64,000 bases of DNA from CAIZGX01 sp964385405 (GTDB taxonomy: Bacteria; Bacteroidota; Bacteroidia; Flavobacteriales_D; Sanyastnellaceae): the NCBI GenBank assembly GCA_964385405.1, contig CAYLOT010000008.1, forward strand, positions 42,436 through 106,435. Reading direction: 5' to 3'. Below are positions 43,004-51,615 of the stretch, piece after piece (position 1 is the stretch's first letter; every line of letters starts with the position of its first letter). The notes beneath the pieces were generated by a model, which was given only the letters and a program-made list of their open reading frames with translations, searched no databases and was not told where the DNA came from. The translations under genes were made by a program, and so were the position numbers.

Positions 43004-43231
43004 TTAATCCAACTCCCATATTCTGTTCTTCTTTCGCAACCGAAATCCTGAGAGGGAGTGCTTTTGCCAAAAATGAAGAACCAAATAAATAACTATCGGA
43101 GAGCCGAATGTTAGAAATGACAGGTACACGAAAGAAAGTCGAATTCGATTCGAATTCATATCGAGTTTCTTACCCAACGCTTCGCAAACTCCGAAGAATC
43201 GCAGTTCACAAAAATCAAATAAGGACTTCAT
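43004..43231 (-). CDS. PspC-like small membrane protein
   Basis: The 75-residue protein has one hydrophobic helix and the PspC-like pattern FFGVCEALGKKLDMNSNRIRLSFVYLSFL followed by a membrane segment (SPIVIYLVLHFW; family form) and a basic tail. PspC domains sense or respond to envelope stress in other bacteria; the role here is unknown. ATG 43231 gives MKSLFDFC; another ATG at 43240 is possible. Either start overlaps the DUF2851 gene, so the two are co-transcribed. Confidence 0.75.
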   Translation of the reverse strand: MKSLFDFCELRFFGVCEALGKKLDMNSNRIRLSFVYLSFLTFGSPIVIYLVLHFWQKHSLSGFRLRKKNRIWELD

Positions 43232-44426
43232 AATATTCATTTCGCTTCAGTTTTTCAGCTCCCAAAGCGCAATTTAGGCATTTTCTCGGCTCACAATACA
43301 TTCCGTACAAATGAATCAGCCCTTGTGACTCCAATGCATTCTTTCCAACCACATCATGAATTTTCCATAAGCGTGTCACGCGATTGTCTTCCAGGGGAAT
43401 AAATTCAAGAAGTTCCAATGCTCGTTCCGCATAAGATTCGTCCATTTTCCTTTCGTGAAGAAAAAATAACAATGGTGCAAATACGTTTATAGCTAAATGA
43501 GCGAAAAGCGGATTAACCCTGCCCTGTCTATAAAACTCAGATTTCCACTCTCTTATTTCCACTTTATTGAAAATCATATTCCACCAATTAGAAATGTTGG
43601 GAAGTTCATTGGCAAGTTCTTCCACTCTCACCCTGTTACTTCTGCGCGGACGAATTTTACCTGTGTTAAGTGCTTGCGGCTTGAGTATTAACCATTGATT
43701 GGCTTCAATTAGTGTTGATGCCTGTTTCCAGAGGACAGCCTTGACTCTTGGCCTTTCAAATCCAAACAATTGAAGAAGAACACACTTCATGAGTTCAGGT
43801 TCATCCATTAATCGCAATGCACTTCGAAATGAAAAACGTGAAGCCACTTGCTCGAAAAGTTCGCCGTTCAACCCAAATCCAAATGCTCGAAAAAACTTTT
43901 CGTAAAAAAGTTGCAAAAGATCACCATTTAAATCGGCTGATCGACTTCGCCATTCAGACACTCGCCTTTCAAGACGTTCCACCGCCATGCGATTGATCCA
44001 ATTGGTACGAACCACGCCTCGTATATCTCCGAAATTTCCACCGCACGGAATTTGATCTCGCATACTTTTCCATTGTTGAACCGTTTCCCACTGTCCGGAA
44101 ATAATATAACTTTTTAACTCAAGCACTGGAATGCTAGCTGGAACATGATGATCCATTTCATAGACCACGTGCAGAATGACATTGTCGTAACGCGGGTCTC
44201 CGGTATGACCATGAATCAGCCAGTCGGAAGACTTCAAATGAAGTTCTACCGGTCCGCACCACAGCACTTCGCCGATTTGAATCCGTGCATCCATAAAATC
44301 TGGACCCGCATGTCGGTTCAAAAAACCCGGATATTCAACATGTATAACATTACCATCAGTTGTTCTTAAAGGCAATTGACAAAATGACTGTGTTCGCCAC
44401 ACGAAGTGTAAATATTCTTCTTTCAT
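43215..44426 (-). CDS. DUF2851 family protein
   Basis: The 403-residue soluble protein shows the DUF2851 N-terminal block: EEYLHFVWRTQSF, NRHAGPDFMDARIQIG and WCGPVELHLKSSDWLIHGHTGDPRYDNVILHVVYE, an Asp/Glu/Lys/His-rich region that could hold metal or act as a nuclease-like site. The C-terminus has a CxxxxCxxCALG cluster (CEPRKCLNCALGAEKL). No function is established for this family, common in Bacteroidota. It overlaps the PspC-like gene. Confidence 0.88.
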   Translation of the reverse strand: MKEEYLHFVWRTQSFCQLPLRTTDGNVIHVEYPGFLNRHAGPDFMDARIQIGEVLWCGPVELHLKSSDWLIHGHTGDPRYDNVILHVVYEMDHHVPASIPVLELKSYIISGQWETVQQWKSMRDQIPCGGNFGDIRGVVRTNWINRMAVERLERRVSEWRSRSADLNGDLLQLFYEKFFRAFGFGLNGELFEQVASRFSFRSALRLMDEPELMKCVLLQLFGFERPRVKAVLWKQASTLIEANQWLILKPQALNTGKIRPRRSNRVRVEELANELPNISNWWNMIFNKVEIREWKSEFYRQGRVNPLFAHLAINVFAPLLFFLHERKMDESYAERALELLEFIPLEDNRVTRLWKIHDVVGKNALESQGLIHLYGMYCEPRKCLNCALGAEKLKRNEYYEVLI

Positions 44427-44531
44427 GAACCGAAATTCAAAACAGAATTCTTAAAAGTCAAGAAACACTTATGCGATAAAATCTCCGTTAAGCTTGAATT
44501 TACTTATCTTTAGGACGCATAAACTTTTCAA

Positions 44532-47500
44532 ATGAAACACTTCTACCTGCTTCTCGTTCTCGGAATTTCCCTTCATACAATAGCACAACCAGGCGACACA
44601 ACCGTCGTTCAAACCTATACTTTTGAAGCCCAAAACAATCCTGCAACCGCCTACGACTCTCCGGGAAGAAGATGGTTTCAATTCCCAGCGTCTAACAATG
44701 GAGTGAATTACCAAAAGGTATTGATGTACCATACATTAAAATGCTTTAGCGATGGCACAGCCGGCGGGTTAGGGTTCCCCTGCGGAGAATGGGATTACTT
44801 ATCTTACAACTACCTCTTCGAACATACTGGAGTACTCGACTCTACCCTTCAACAGCATCCGCATTTTCTTATCAATAATCAGAATTTCACGACTGCTTCA
44901 ATTCGAGCAACTGCTCCATTCGATATTTTTCAAACTACGCAAACAACTTCTGCTATTACTAATCCAAGTGAAGCACTTTCATACAGTGTGGGAGACAACA
45001 ACCAGACATCAAACTCACCTTTCGGAAGCGATGCTAGCTCGAGAATGCAATGGATCTATTCTGCCACAGAACTTGCTGCTTCAGGACTGCAAGCTGGAAA
45101 TATTTGGCAAATCGGATTTGATCTAACTGGAAATGCTGGTAACTACCAAAACTTGCGTATTCGAATTAAACCAACAAATTCAATCACACTTACTGCTCTT
45201 GACAATGGCGCTATGAGCACTTATTATCTCAGCAACACAACTGTAAATCAGAATGGCACCTTCTATTTAACACTGAACTCACCTTTCGCTTGGGATGGAG
45301 CAAGTAACATCCTTATTGAAGTTTCATACGACGGAAGTCCATCTGCAGTTGGTGTTGCCGCCCTCGGAGAGGCCTCTAACATCAATGCTATCGCTGCTAT
45401 TGGAAATAATAAATTCGTTCGATTCGATGGCAACGATGAGATTCGCATCCCAGGAACTGCATTTACCTCGCTATCAACTGAGGTAACCATTGCCTTTTGG
45501 CTGAGAGGAAATGCCAATGCTCAACCTGAAAACGGCACCTGTTTCGAGGCTAGAAATAGCAGTCACAACCGTGTATTGAACACGCACATTCCCTGGAGTA
45601 ACAGTCGCGTTTATTGGGATGCAGGAAATTCTGGAGGCAGTTACGATCGCATTGACAAAGCGGCTAATCCTGCAGATTTTGAAGGCGTTTGGAATCACTG
45701 GGTCTTCACCAAAAACAGTGTAACAGGGGAAATGAAAGCCTATCTCAATGGGGTGCTTTGGCACAGCGGAACAGGGAAAGTTTTCCCTATGAATAATATT
45801 ACCCAATTCAGTATCGGAGCTGCAGCTACTTGGAGTAATTTCTATCGAGGAGATATGGATGACTTCTGTATTTTCTCGTCAGCGCTTTCCGCTGCGGAAA
45901 TTCAAAATTTATATACAACTGGCACTACCACAACTCCTCTATTGGTAAAATATAATTTCAACAACGACAGCAACGGAACTGTTATTGATATATCTGGAAA
46001 TAATTTCAACGGTTATACACTAGGCAATCCTAATTTCATTTCTTATAATGGTTTTGAATTAACGCAGTCAGCACAGGCTTTGGATTTCAGACCAAAAACT
46101 TATTTTACCCAAGGAAACAACCTCATTACCGAGCAAATATCAAACACTGTGAATGTTCAAATTTACGATGCTCCTGTGTCTAAAATCGAATATGAGATTG
46201 TTGATCATGCACCTCAGATATTAAACATTGCAACAACCTATCTTGCTCGTATGCAGTACACGTATGATTCAGCAGGAACAAAAATAGATAGCACTTATGC
46301 TGGCCCCGATCAAATCTTAACAAATGACACATTGTTTTATCACAGCGCTCCGTTTGAAGTTATTAATCGTTATGAATTAGGTCGATTTATTACTCCTTAC
46401 GGTATCCAATTGGATTTGGGAGATGGTTGGACATGGATTTACGATGTAACCGATTTCGCAAATTTACTTCGCGACAGTGTTGAACTGGAAGCAGGAAATT
46501 GGCAAGAACTTCTAGACTTAAAGTTTGTATTTATTGAAGGAACTCCAGCGCGAGACGTTAAGCGAATAGCAAACGTGTGGCAGGGCAATTGGGGGTTAAG
46601 CGGATTTAACAATGTTGTGAATGAAAAGACATTTACTCTCCAACCTAATGAGAGTGAACTAAAACTCAGAACAACATTAACCGGTCATGGCTTTGGAAAT
46701 GACGCGAATAATTGCGGAGAATTCTGCTACAATACGCATTCGCTAGATGTGAATGGCAATCCAACCTTCAGTTGGGAAATCATGCAGGACTGTGACAAAA
46801 ACCCACTCTTTCCTCAAGGTGGAACATGGATTTATGCACGTGCCGGATGGTGTCCAGGAATGGAAGGAAGAACTGAAGAATTTGAACTCACTCCTTTCCT
46901 TCAAAACAACCAAGTCAGTGCGGAATACAACATCACTACCGACCCCTACGGAAACTATGTAACAGAGAGTCAAATAGTTTATTACGGACCTAAGAATCAC
47001 GCGCACGATCCTGAAATTGAGCAAGTCTTAGCGCCGAGCAATTGGGAGAACCATTCTCGTTGGAATCCAATTTGTGACAATCCAAAATTTGTTCTTCGCA
47101 ACAAAGGATCTCAACCCTTAACTGAAGTGAAAATTTCGTACGGTGTTGTGGGTGGTGCTACAGAAATATTTACTTGGACAGGTAACCTCGGCTTCATGGA
47201 AAGTGAGGTTGTTGAACTTACTTATTCCGACCCGATACTCTGGAATTCTACTTCTACAACAGGCAGATTCGTAATTGATTTAGGGGAAAGCGCAAACGGT
47301 GTAGATGAAAATCCGTCTAACAATCATGCCGAGTCTACGTTTATTCGTCCGCCGGTGTATTCATACCTTCCAAACACCGACAACAACAAGCTCATTATCA
47401 TCTTCAGAACAAACGCTGCGTATTGGGAAAGCGCTTATACCCTTTTCGACATTAATGACAACCCTGTTTTCACGAGAACATTTACGCAAGCAAACACAAC

Positions 47501-47978
47501 GCATCGCGACACACTTGAGTTAAATGCAGGTTGCTACCGCTTTAAAATCACAGATAACGGAGGTGATGGATTGTCGTTCTTCGCGAATAACGATGGCAAC
47601 GGTTATTGCAACTTAGATCGTGTTGCAGGAGCATACTTCAAACAATTTGAAAATGACTTTGGCGCAGAAATAGAACAATACTTTTATTGGAACACCAATC
47701 TCGTTGGCGTTGAAGAAGAACTTGCAAGCAACACGCAGTTGTTTTTAATGCCTAACCCAGCGAAGCAACAAGTGAAATTAATTGCCAATGGATTCGATGA
47801 GCGGTTGATCTATACTTTACTTAACGCACAAGGTCAAGTATGCAAACAAGAAGGTATTAACAGAACCGATAAAACAGGAAGTGTTGACATTGATTTGAAT
47901 GGAATTGCCTCAGGGATTTATTTCGTTCAAGTACAAGACAAAAACAACAGTTCAACCATTAAGCTAATTGTTGAATAG
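44532..47978 (+). CDS. Large secreted T9SS protein with LamG and PNGase-F-like domains
   Basis: The 1148-residue protein has a signal peptide (MKHFYLLLVLGISLHTIAQ). A PNGase-F-N-like start (KVLMYHTLKCF...LGFPCGEWDYLSYNYLFEHTG) is interrupted by a LamG/concanavalin-like domain (~292-470, FVRFDGNDEIRIPG...VTIAFWLRGN). A second PNGase-F-like part follows: FITPYGIQLDLGDGWTWIYDVTDFANLL and CGEFCYNTHSLDVNG. The tail is a T9SS type A sorting domain (from ~1071, LFLMPNPAKQQVKLIANG...GIYFVQVQDKNNSS). A glycan-directed role at the cell surface is plausible, but catalytic residues were not verified. It is monocistronic. Confidence 0.85.
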   Translation: MKHFYLLLVLGISLHTIAQPGDTTVVQTYTFEAQNNPATAYDSPGRRWFQFPASNNGVNYQKVLMYHTLKCFSDGTAGGLGFPCGEWDYLSYNYLFEHTGVLDSTLQQHPHFLINNQNFTTASIRATAPFDIFQTTQTTSAITNPSEALSYSVGDNNQTSNSPFGSDASSRMQWIYSATELAASGLQAGNIWQIGFDLTGNAGNYQNLRIRIKPTNSITLTALDNGAMSTYYLSNTTVNQNGTFYLTLNSPFAWDGASNILIEVSYDGSPSAVGVAALGEASNINAIAAIGNNKFVRFDGNDEIRIPGTAFTSLSTEVTIAFWLRGNANAQPENGTCFEARNSSHNRVLNTHIPWSNSRVYWDAGNSGGSYDRIDKAANPADFEGVWNHWVFTKNSVTGEMKAYLNGVLWHSGTGKVFPMNNITQFSIGAAATWSNFYRGDMDDFCIFSSALSAAEIQNLYTTGTTTTPLLVKYNFNNDSNGTVIDISGNNFNGYTLGNPNFISYNGFELTQSAQALDFRPKTYFTQGNNLITEQISNTVNVQIYDAPVSKIEYEIVDHAPQILNIATTYLARMQYTYDSAGTKIDSTYAGPDQILTNDTLFYHSAPFEVINRYELGRFITPYGIQLDLGDGWTWIYDVTDFANLLRDSVELEAGNWQELLDLKFVFIEGTPARDVKRIANVWQGNWGLSGFNNVVNEKTFTLQPNESELKLRTTLTGHGFGNDANNCGEFCYNTHSLDVNGNPTFSWEIMQDCDKNPLFPQGGTWIYARAGWCPGMEGRTEEFELTPFLQNNQVSAEYNITTDPYGNYVTESQIVYYGPKNHAHDPEIEQVLAPSNWENHSRWNPICDNPKFVLRNKGSQPLTEVKISYGVVGGATEIFTWTGNLGFMESEVVELTYSDPILWNSTSTTGRFVIDLGESANGVDENPSNNHAESTFIRPPVYSYLPNTDNNKLIIIFRTNAAYWESAYTLFDINDNPVFTRTFTQANTTHRDTLELNAGCYRFKITDNGGDGLSFFANNDGNGYCNLDRVAGAYFKQFENDFGAEIEQYFYWNTNLVGVEEELASNTQLFLMPNPAKQQVKLIANGFDERLIYTLLNAQGQVCKQEGINRTDKTGSVDIDLNGIASGIYFVQVQDKNNSSTIKLIVE

Positions 47979-47982
47979 TAAA

Positions 47983-49035
47983 CTACACTTTATTACTTCT
48001 TGAAAGCAATGCCGCATCCAAAAGAGTAATTGCAGCCATTGCCTCAACGACAGCCACAGCTCGTGGAAGCACGCACGGATCGTGACGTCCAGCTGCTTCA
48101 AGCGTCACCTCTTCGTTGTTGGTGTTTAAAGCCGTCTGCTTTTTCCCAATGGTGCTTGTTGGCTTAAACGCTACCTTGCAAACGATGTCCTTTCCGTTGG
48201 AAATTCCACCTTGAATTCCTCCATCATGATTGGTCTGAAGGGAGTCATTATTCTCACTCCCCTTTCTTAATGTGGAAGAAAAACCATCTCCAATTTCAAA
48301 AGCCTTTACAGCATTAATGGAAAGCATCGCGTGTCCCAGTTGCGCATGGAGCTTATCAAAAACTGGTTCGCCCCATCCAGCAGGCACACCCGCAATCACA
48401 CAAGTGATTATCCCTCCTAAACTATCTTTCTCCTCTTTTGCCTGACGAATAGCCGCTTCCATTCTAGACGCAGTCTCCACATGCGGACAACGAATTGCTG
48501 AACTGTATGTTACTTCCAAATTCAATTTATCATAGGTAACAGGCATCATAATTTTGTGCACACTACTCACATATGCATTCACCCGAATGTTCATTCGGTT
48601 TAGCACTGACTTCGCGATTGCACCTGCAACTACTCGGCAAGCCGTTTCTCGAGCGGAGCTTCTCCCCCCCCCTCTATGATCGCGGATTCCAAACTTCTCT
48701 TGCCAAGTATAATCGGCATGACCGGGGCGAAAAACATTTTTCAGGTTGTCGTAATCCGCTGAATTCTGATCGTCATTTTGAATAACAAAACCTATCGGGG
48801 CTCCTGTGGAAACTCCATTCAAAACTCCAGACAACAATTGAACGCAATCTGACTCTTTTCTTGAAGTGGTTAACTCACTTTGTCCTGGCTTTCTTCGATC
48901 TAACTCCATTTGAATGAATACTTCGTCGATAATCACACCTGCAGGACAACCGTCAATTACACCACCAATTGCAGGACCATGAGATTCTCCAAAAGTGGTA
49001 AGTCGAAATAAAGTTCCAAATGTGTTTCCAGCCAT
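47983..49035 (-). CDS. aroC: Chorismate synthase
   Basis: AroC performs the last step of the shikimate pathway, making chorismate for aromatic amino acids and, via MenF here, for menaquinone. The 350-residue protein shows GESHGPAIGGVIDGCPAG, RKESDCVQLLSGV, FRPGHADYTWQEKFGIRDHRGGGRSSARET (family core) and GRHDPCVLPRAV. The flavin- and substrate-binding motifs are intact. A promoter in the 3' end of hutI ends four bases before its ATG. Confidence 0.97.
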   Translation of the reverse strand: MAGNTFGTLFRLTTFGESHGPAIGGVIDGCPAGVIIDEVFIQMELDRRKPGQSELTTSRKESDCVQLLSGVLNGVSTGAPIGFVIQNDDQNSADYDNLKNVFRPGHADYTWQEKFGIRDHRGGGRSSARETACRVVAGAIAKSVLNRMNIRVNAYVSSVHKIMMPVTYDKLNLEVTYSSAIRCPHVETASRMEAAIRQAKEEKDSLGGIITCVIAGVPAGWGEPVFDKLHAQLGHAMLSINAVKAFEIGDGFSSTLRKGSENNDSLQTNHDGGIQGGISNGKDIVCKVAFKPTSTIGKKQTALNTNNEEVTLEAAGRHDPCVLPRAVAVVEAMAAITLLDAALLSRSNKV

Positions 49036-49039
49036 AATG

Positions 49040-49067
49040 CAAATTTAGTTTGCTTTTGAGTCTACAA
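49040..49067 (-). promoter_or_regulatory. Promoter of aroC
   Basis: The minus strand shows TTG (49065-49067), a 17-base spacer and TAAATTTG (49040-49047, perfect). It lies partly in the end of hutI and ends four bases before the aroC ATG, so the mRNA is expected to be leaderless. Confidence 0.65.
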
Positions 49068-50304
49068 GTTTTCCATTTACAATCACCTGATCGATGTGGT
49101 TCTCTCCGAAATAATAGAACAATTCAGTCAGCGAATTAAGTGATTTCGTAATAATTAAGGAAGCCTTCTTTCCAACTGTGATGCTACCTAAAACATCTTG
49201 AACATTCATTGCATAAGCACCGTTCAAAGTTGATGCATTAACTATTTCTCGCGGAAGCATTCGCTGTTGAATACATGCCAGACTATTTACAAAATTCATA
49301 TTTCCTGAAGGAGAAGACCCTGGATTGAAGTCCGTAGCCAATGCCAATGGCAGGCCTTCATCGATAATTCTTCGTGCAGGAGTGTATGGTATCCTTAAGA
49401 AAAACGAACAAGCAGGAAGAGCAACAGGCATTGTATTGCCTTGCTTCAAAGAGCTAATATCGTCATTAGACAATTCCTCTAAATGATCTACGCTTCTTGC
49501 ACCTCTTTTCACGGCAGCATCCACACCACCGATTACATTGAATTGATTCACGTGGACTTTTGCGGGAATACCTAAGGCTTGAGCGGTTCCAATAAGCTGA
49601 TTCATTTGATCAACTGTAAAATATCCCTCTTCACAAAATGCATCCACAAAATCAGCTAATCCTTCAGCTGCTACTTTCGGCAGAACTTGATTAATCATTA
49701 GCTGAACAAACTCCTCTTCTCGACCTTTATAACCCGATGGAATTGCATGCAAAGCAAGAAATGTTGCCTTAATTTCCAGAGGATGCTCGGCTTTCAAGCG
49801 TTTGATGACTCGAAGCATTTTAAGTTCGTTTGCTTCATCTAAACCGTATCCGCTTTTAATTTCAACAGCAACAGTCCCTTGTTGCATCATAACATTCAAC
49901 CGATCAATTGCAGCGTTGTACAGTTCATCTTCACTCATTGCAGAAAGTTTCTTCGCACTGTTTAAAATGCCACCGCCACGCTTGGCTATTTCCTCGTAGG
50001 TTAAGCCATTCAGACGATCTTCGAATTCGTCTGCACGAGAGGCCGCGAAAACAGTATGCGTGTGGCTATCGCACCAGCCCGGAAGAACAAACTTTCCCGC
50101 GGCATCAATGATTGTTAAACCTCTCCAATCCTCTATTCCATTGAACTCATCCATTGATCCGAATGCTACAATGGTATCTTCTTCAATTGCCAACCAAGCG
50201 TTTTCAATGCTCGGAAGAACATTCATATCCAAACCTTTAACAAGAGCGACACCCTGAGAATGAGTTCCGTAGAGTGTTTTTATGTTTTTTATGAAAATTT
50301 TCAT
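49045..50304 (-). CDS. hutI: Imidazolonepropionase
   Basis: HutI hydrolyses 4-imidazolone-5-propionate to formiminoglutamate in histidine breakdown. It is a ~419-residue amidohydrolase with the metal motif PGWCDSHTHTVFAASR (HxH), EIKSGYGL, HVNQFNVIGG, SVDHLEEL and ATDFNPGSSPS. No other hut gene is adjacent. ATG 50304 was chosen; the codon at 50313 is a TTG. Confidence 0.95.
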   Translation of the reverse strand: MKIFIKNIKTLYGTHSQGVALVKGLDMNVLPSIENAWLAIEEDTIVAFGSMDEFNGIEDWRGLTIIDAAGKFVLPGWCDSHTHTVFAASRADEFEDRLNGLTYEEIAKRGGGILNSAKKLSAMSEDELYNAAIDRLNVMMQQGTVAVEIKSGYGLDEANELKMLRVIKRLKAEHPLEIKATFLALHAIPSGYKGREEEFVQLMINQVLPKVAAEGLADFVDAFCEEGYFTVDQMNQLIGTAQALGIPAKVHVNQFNVIGGVDAAVKRGARSVDHLEELSNDDISSLKQGNTMPVALPACSFFLRIPYTPARRIIDEGLPLALATDFNPGSSPSGNMNFVNSLACIQQRMLPREIVNASTLNGAYAMNVQDVLGSITVGKKASLIITKSLNSLTELFYYFGENHIDQVIVNGKLVDSKAN

Positions 50305-50305
50305 G

Positions 50306-50335
50306 TTGTACAAAGATGCATTATTCCTAAATTTG
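50306..50335 (+). promoter_or_regulatory. Promoter of the CAU tRNA gene
   Basis: TTG (50306-50308), a 19-base spacer and TAAATTTG (50328-50335, perfect), ending seven bases before the mature tRNA 5' end. Confidence 0.75.
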
Positions 50336-50342
50336 CCGTCCC

Positions 50343-50416
50343 GCGCCTATAGCTCAGTCGGTTAGAGCAACAGACTCATAATCTGTGGGTCCCTGGTTCG
50401 AGCCCAGGTGGGCGCA
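50343..50416 (+). tRNA. tRNA with CAU anticodon (Met elongator or Ile2)
   Basis: The 74-base cloverleaf has acceptor stem GCGCCTA/TGGGCGC (one G-T pair), D-arm GCTC...GAGC, anticodon stem ACAGA/TCTGT with loop CTCATAA, T-arm CCTGG/CCAGG with TTCGAGC, and discriminator A; CCA is not encoded. A CAU anticodon fits elongator methionine or the lysidine-modified isoleucine tRNA. It is not the initiator, because its first acceptor pair is a normal G-C. The identity cannot be settled from this copy alone. Confidence 0.93.
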
Positions 50417-50423
50417 CAAAGAT

Positions 50424-50450
50424 AACCCCGCAAATGCGGGGTTTTTTATT
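50424..50450 (+). terminator. Terminator of the tRNA gene
   Basis: Stem AACCCCGC/GCGGGGTT with loop AAAT, followed by a T run, eight bases after the tRNA. It also faces the convergent hydrolase gene. Confidence 0.9.
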
Positions 50451-50453
50451 TCA

Positions 50454-51614
50454 TTATTCAACTATTATCTTCTTCGTTATAACCACCTTTTCACTGGAAA
50501 GTTTCAACAAGTACATACCTGATTTTAACTTTTCAGTTTCATTGAAAAAGCCTTGCTTTAAAATCACGTGCTTCAAAATGCATTTTCCAGAGGCATCAAA
50601 CAATTCAATTGTATTATAATTTTCATTCTTCCATTGAATTGAGAATGTACCAAAGTTGGGATTCGGAAAAATGTTTACGGTTTGAAGTTCATCATTATTC
50701 ACGTTACCGCAAAGCATGCAAGCTGCAAGCGGATCAGCCGAGACAAATGAATGACTAGTAACATAGTCTGTGTAAATCGACTCTACACATTCATCATTCA
50801 AAAAGTATCGAAGCCACGCTGTCATGAGGGTTAAATAAGCCTCTTGCTGATCTGCTCTTGCCAAAGTTGCACCAAAAGGCTCTCCAAAATCACACAATGT
50901 ACCAGAATCAATGTAGCCACAGTGCGAACCCCCTGTGAGTGAAACAAATGTTTTACAAATTGTGTTTGTCCCATCAAAAATCGGCTGGTGATTGGATGCA
51001 GGTGGTGTAACCGCATCTTCGCTTCCTGAAAAAACAAGCACATCGCAATTTACTGATGATGCAGTTGCAATAGCGCTCGGATTTGTTTCAGCAGGTGCAA
51101 GTCCAACAATCGCATCTATACTTGAATCAGAAGCCGCAGCCAACCAAGCCGCCCCTCCACCCATGCTATGTCCGATTATCGCCTCTCTTTCTTGATTCAC
51201 CACGTTGAATAATATGGACGCTGAATTTTGAGACTCTTGTTGAAGTGCGTGCGTTACAAATGCCAAATCAAGACCGAATTCTTGATGGTTAGGAGAAAAC
51301 CCAGTTTCCGTATTAACTAGTGCAACAATGAATCCGAATGGGATCAACTGTTCCGCTATTAAATAATAATTTGCAGCACCAATAACGAATCCATGTCCCA
51401 CAGCAATTGCAGGATAACCGGAGAGAGCAAAAGATGCAGGATCTAAAATCGGCATGTTATCTCCTGATGCCGTGGCTGGATAATAAACCTCGCAAGGTAT
51501 GCTTCGATTGTTTCGAGCTGCATCTGTGAAAGTCATTGTACCATGCCCCAAACCTTGAGAAAAAGCATACCCCATAAACAGGAAAGCAAATACAAAAAGT
51601 AATATTTTTTTCAT
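50454..51614 (-). CDS. Secreted alpha/beta hydrolase with T9SS sorting domain, PET-hydrolase-like active-site layout
   Basis: The 386-residue protein has a signal peptide (MKKILLFVFAFLFMGYAFSQ), an alpha/beta-hydrolase domain (~20-290) and a T9SS type A domain (~310-386). The triad is Ser150 in GHSMGGGAAW, Asp200 in FSGSEDAVTPP and His231 in TGGSHCGYI. The Asp-His gap of 31 and the block PIFD...GGSH resemble dienelactone-hydrolase/cutinase-like polyester hydrolases. The tryptophan that follows the nucleophile block in Ideonella PETase is absent. The native ester substrate is unknown. It starts one base after the subtilase stop. Confidence 0.88.
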   Translation of the reverse strand: MKKILLFVFAFLFMGYAFSQGLGHGTMTFTDAARNNRSIPCEVYYPATASGDNMPILDPASFALSGYPAIAVGHGFVIGAANYYLIAEQLIPFGFIVALVNTETGFSPNHQEFGLDLAFVTHALQQESQNSASILFNVVNQEREAIIGHSMGGGAAWLAAASDSSIDAIVGLAPAETNPSAIATASSVNCDVLVFSGSEDAVTPPASNHQPIFDGTNTICKTFVSLTGGSHCGYIDSGTLCDFGEPFGATLARADQQEAYLTLMTAWLRYFLNDECVESIYTDYVTSHSFVSADPLAACMLCGNVNNDELQTVNIFPNPNFGTFSIQWKNENYNTIELFDASGKCILKHVILKQGFFNETEKLKSGMYLLKLSSEKVVITKKIIVE

Positions 51615-51615
51615 T

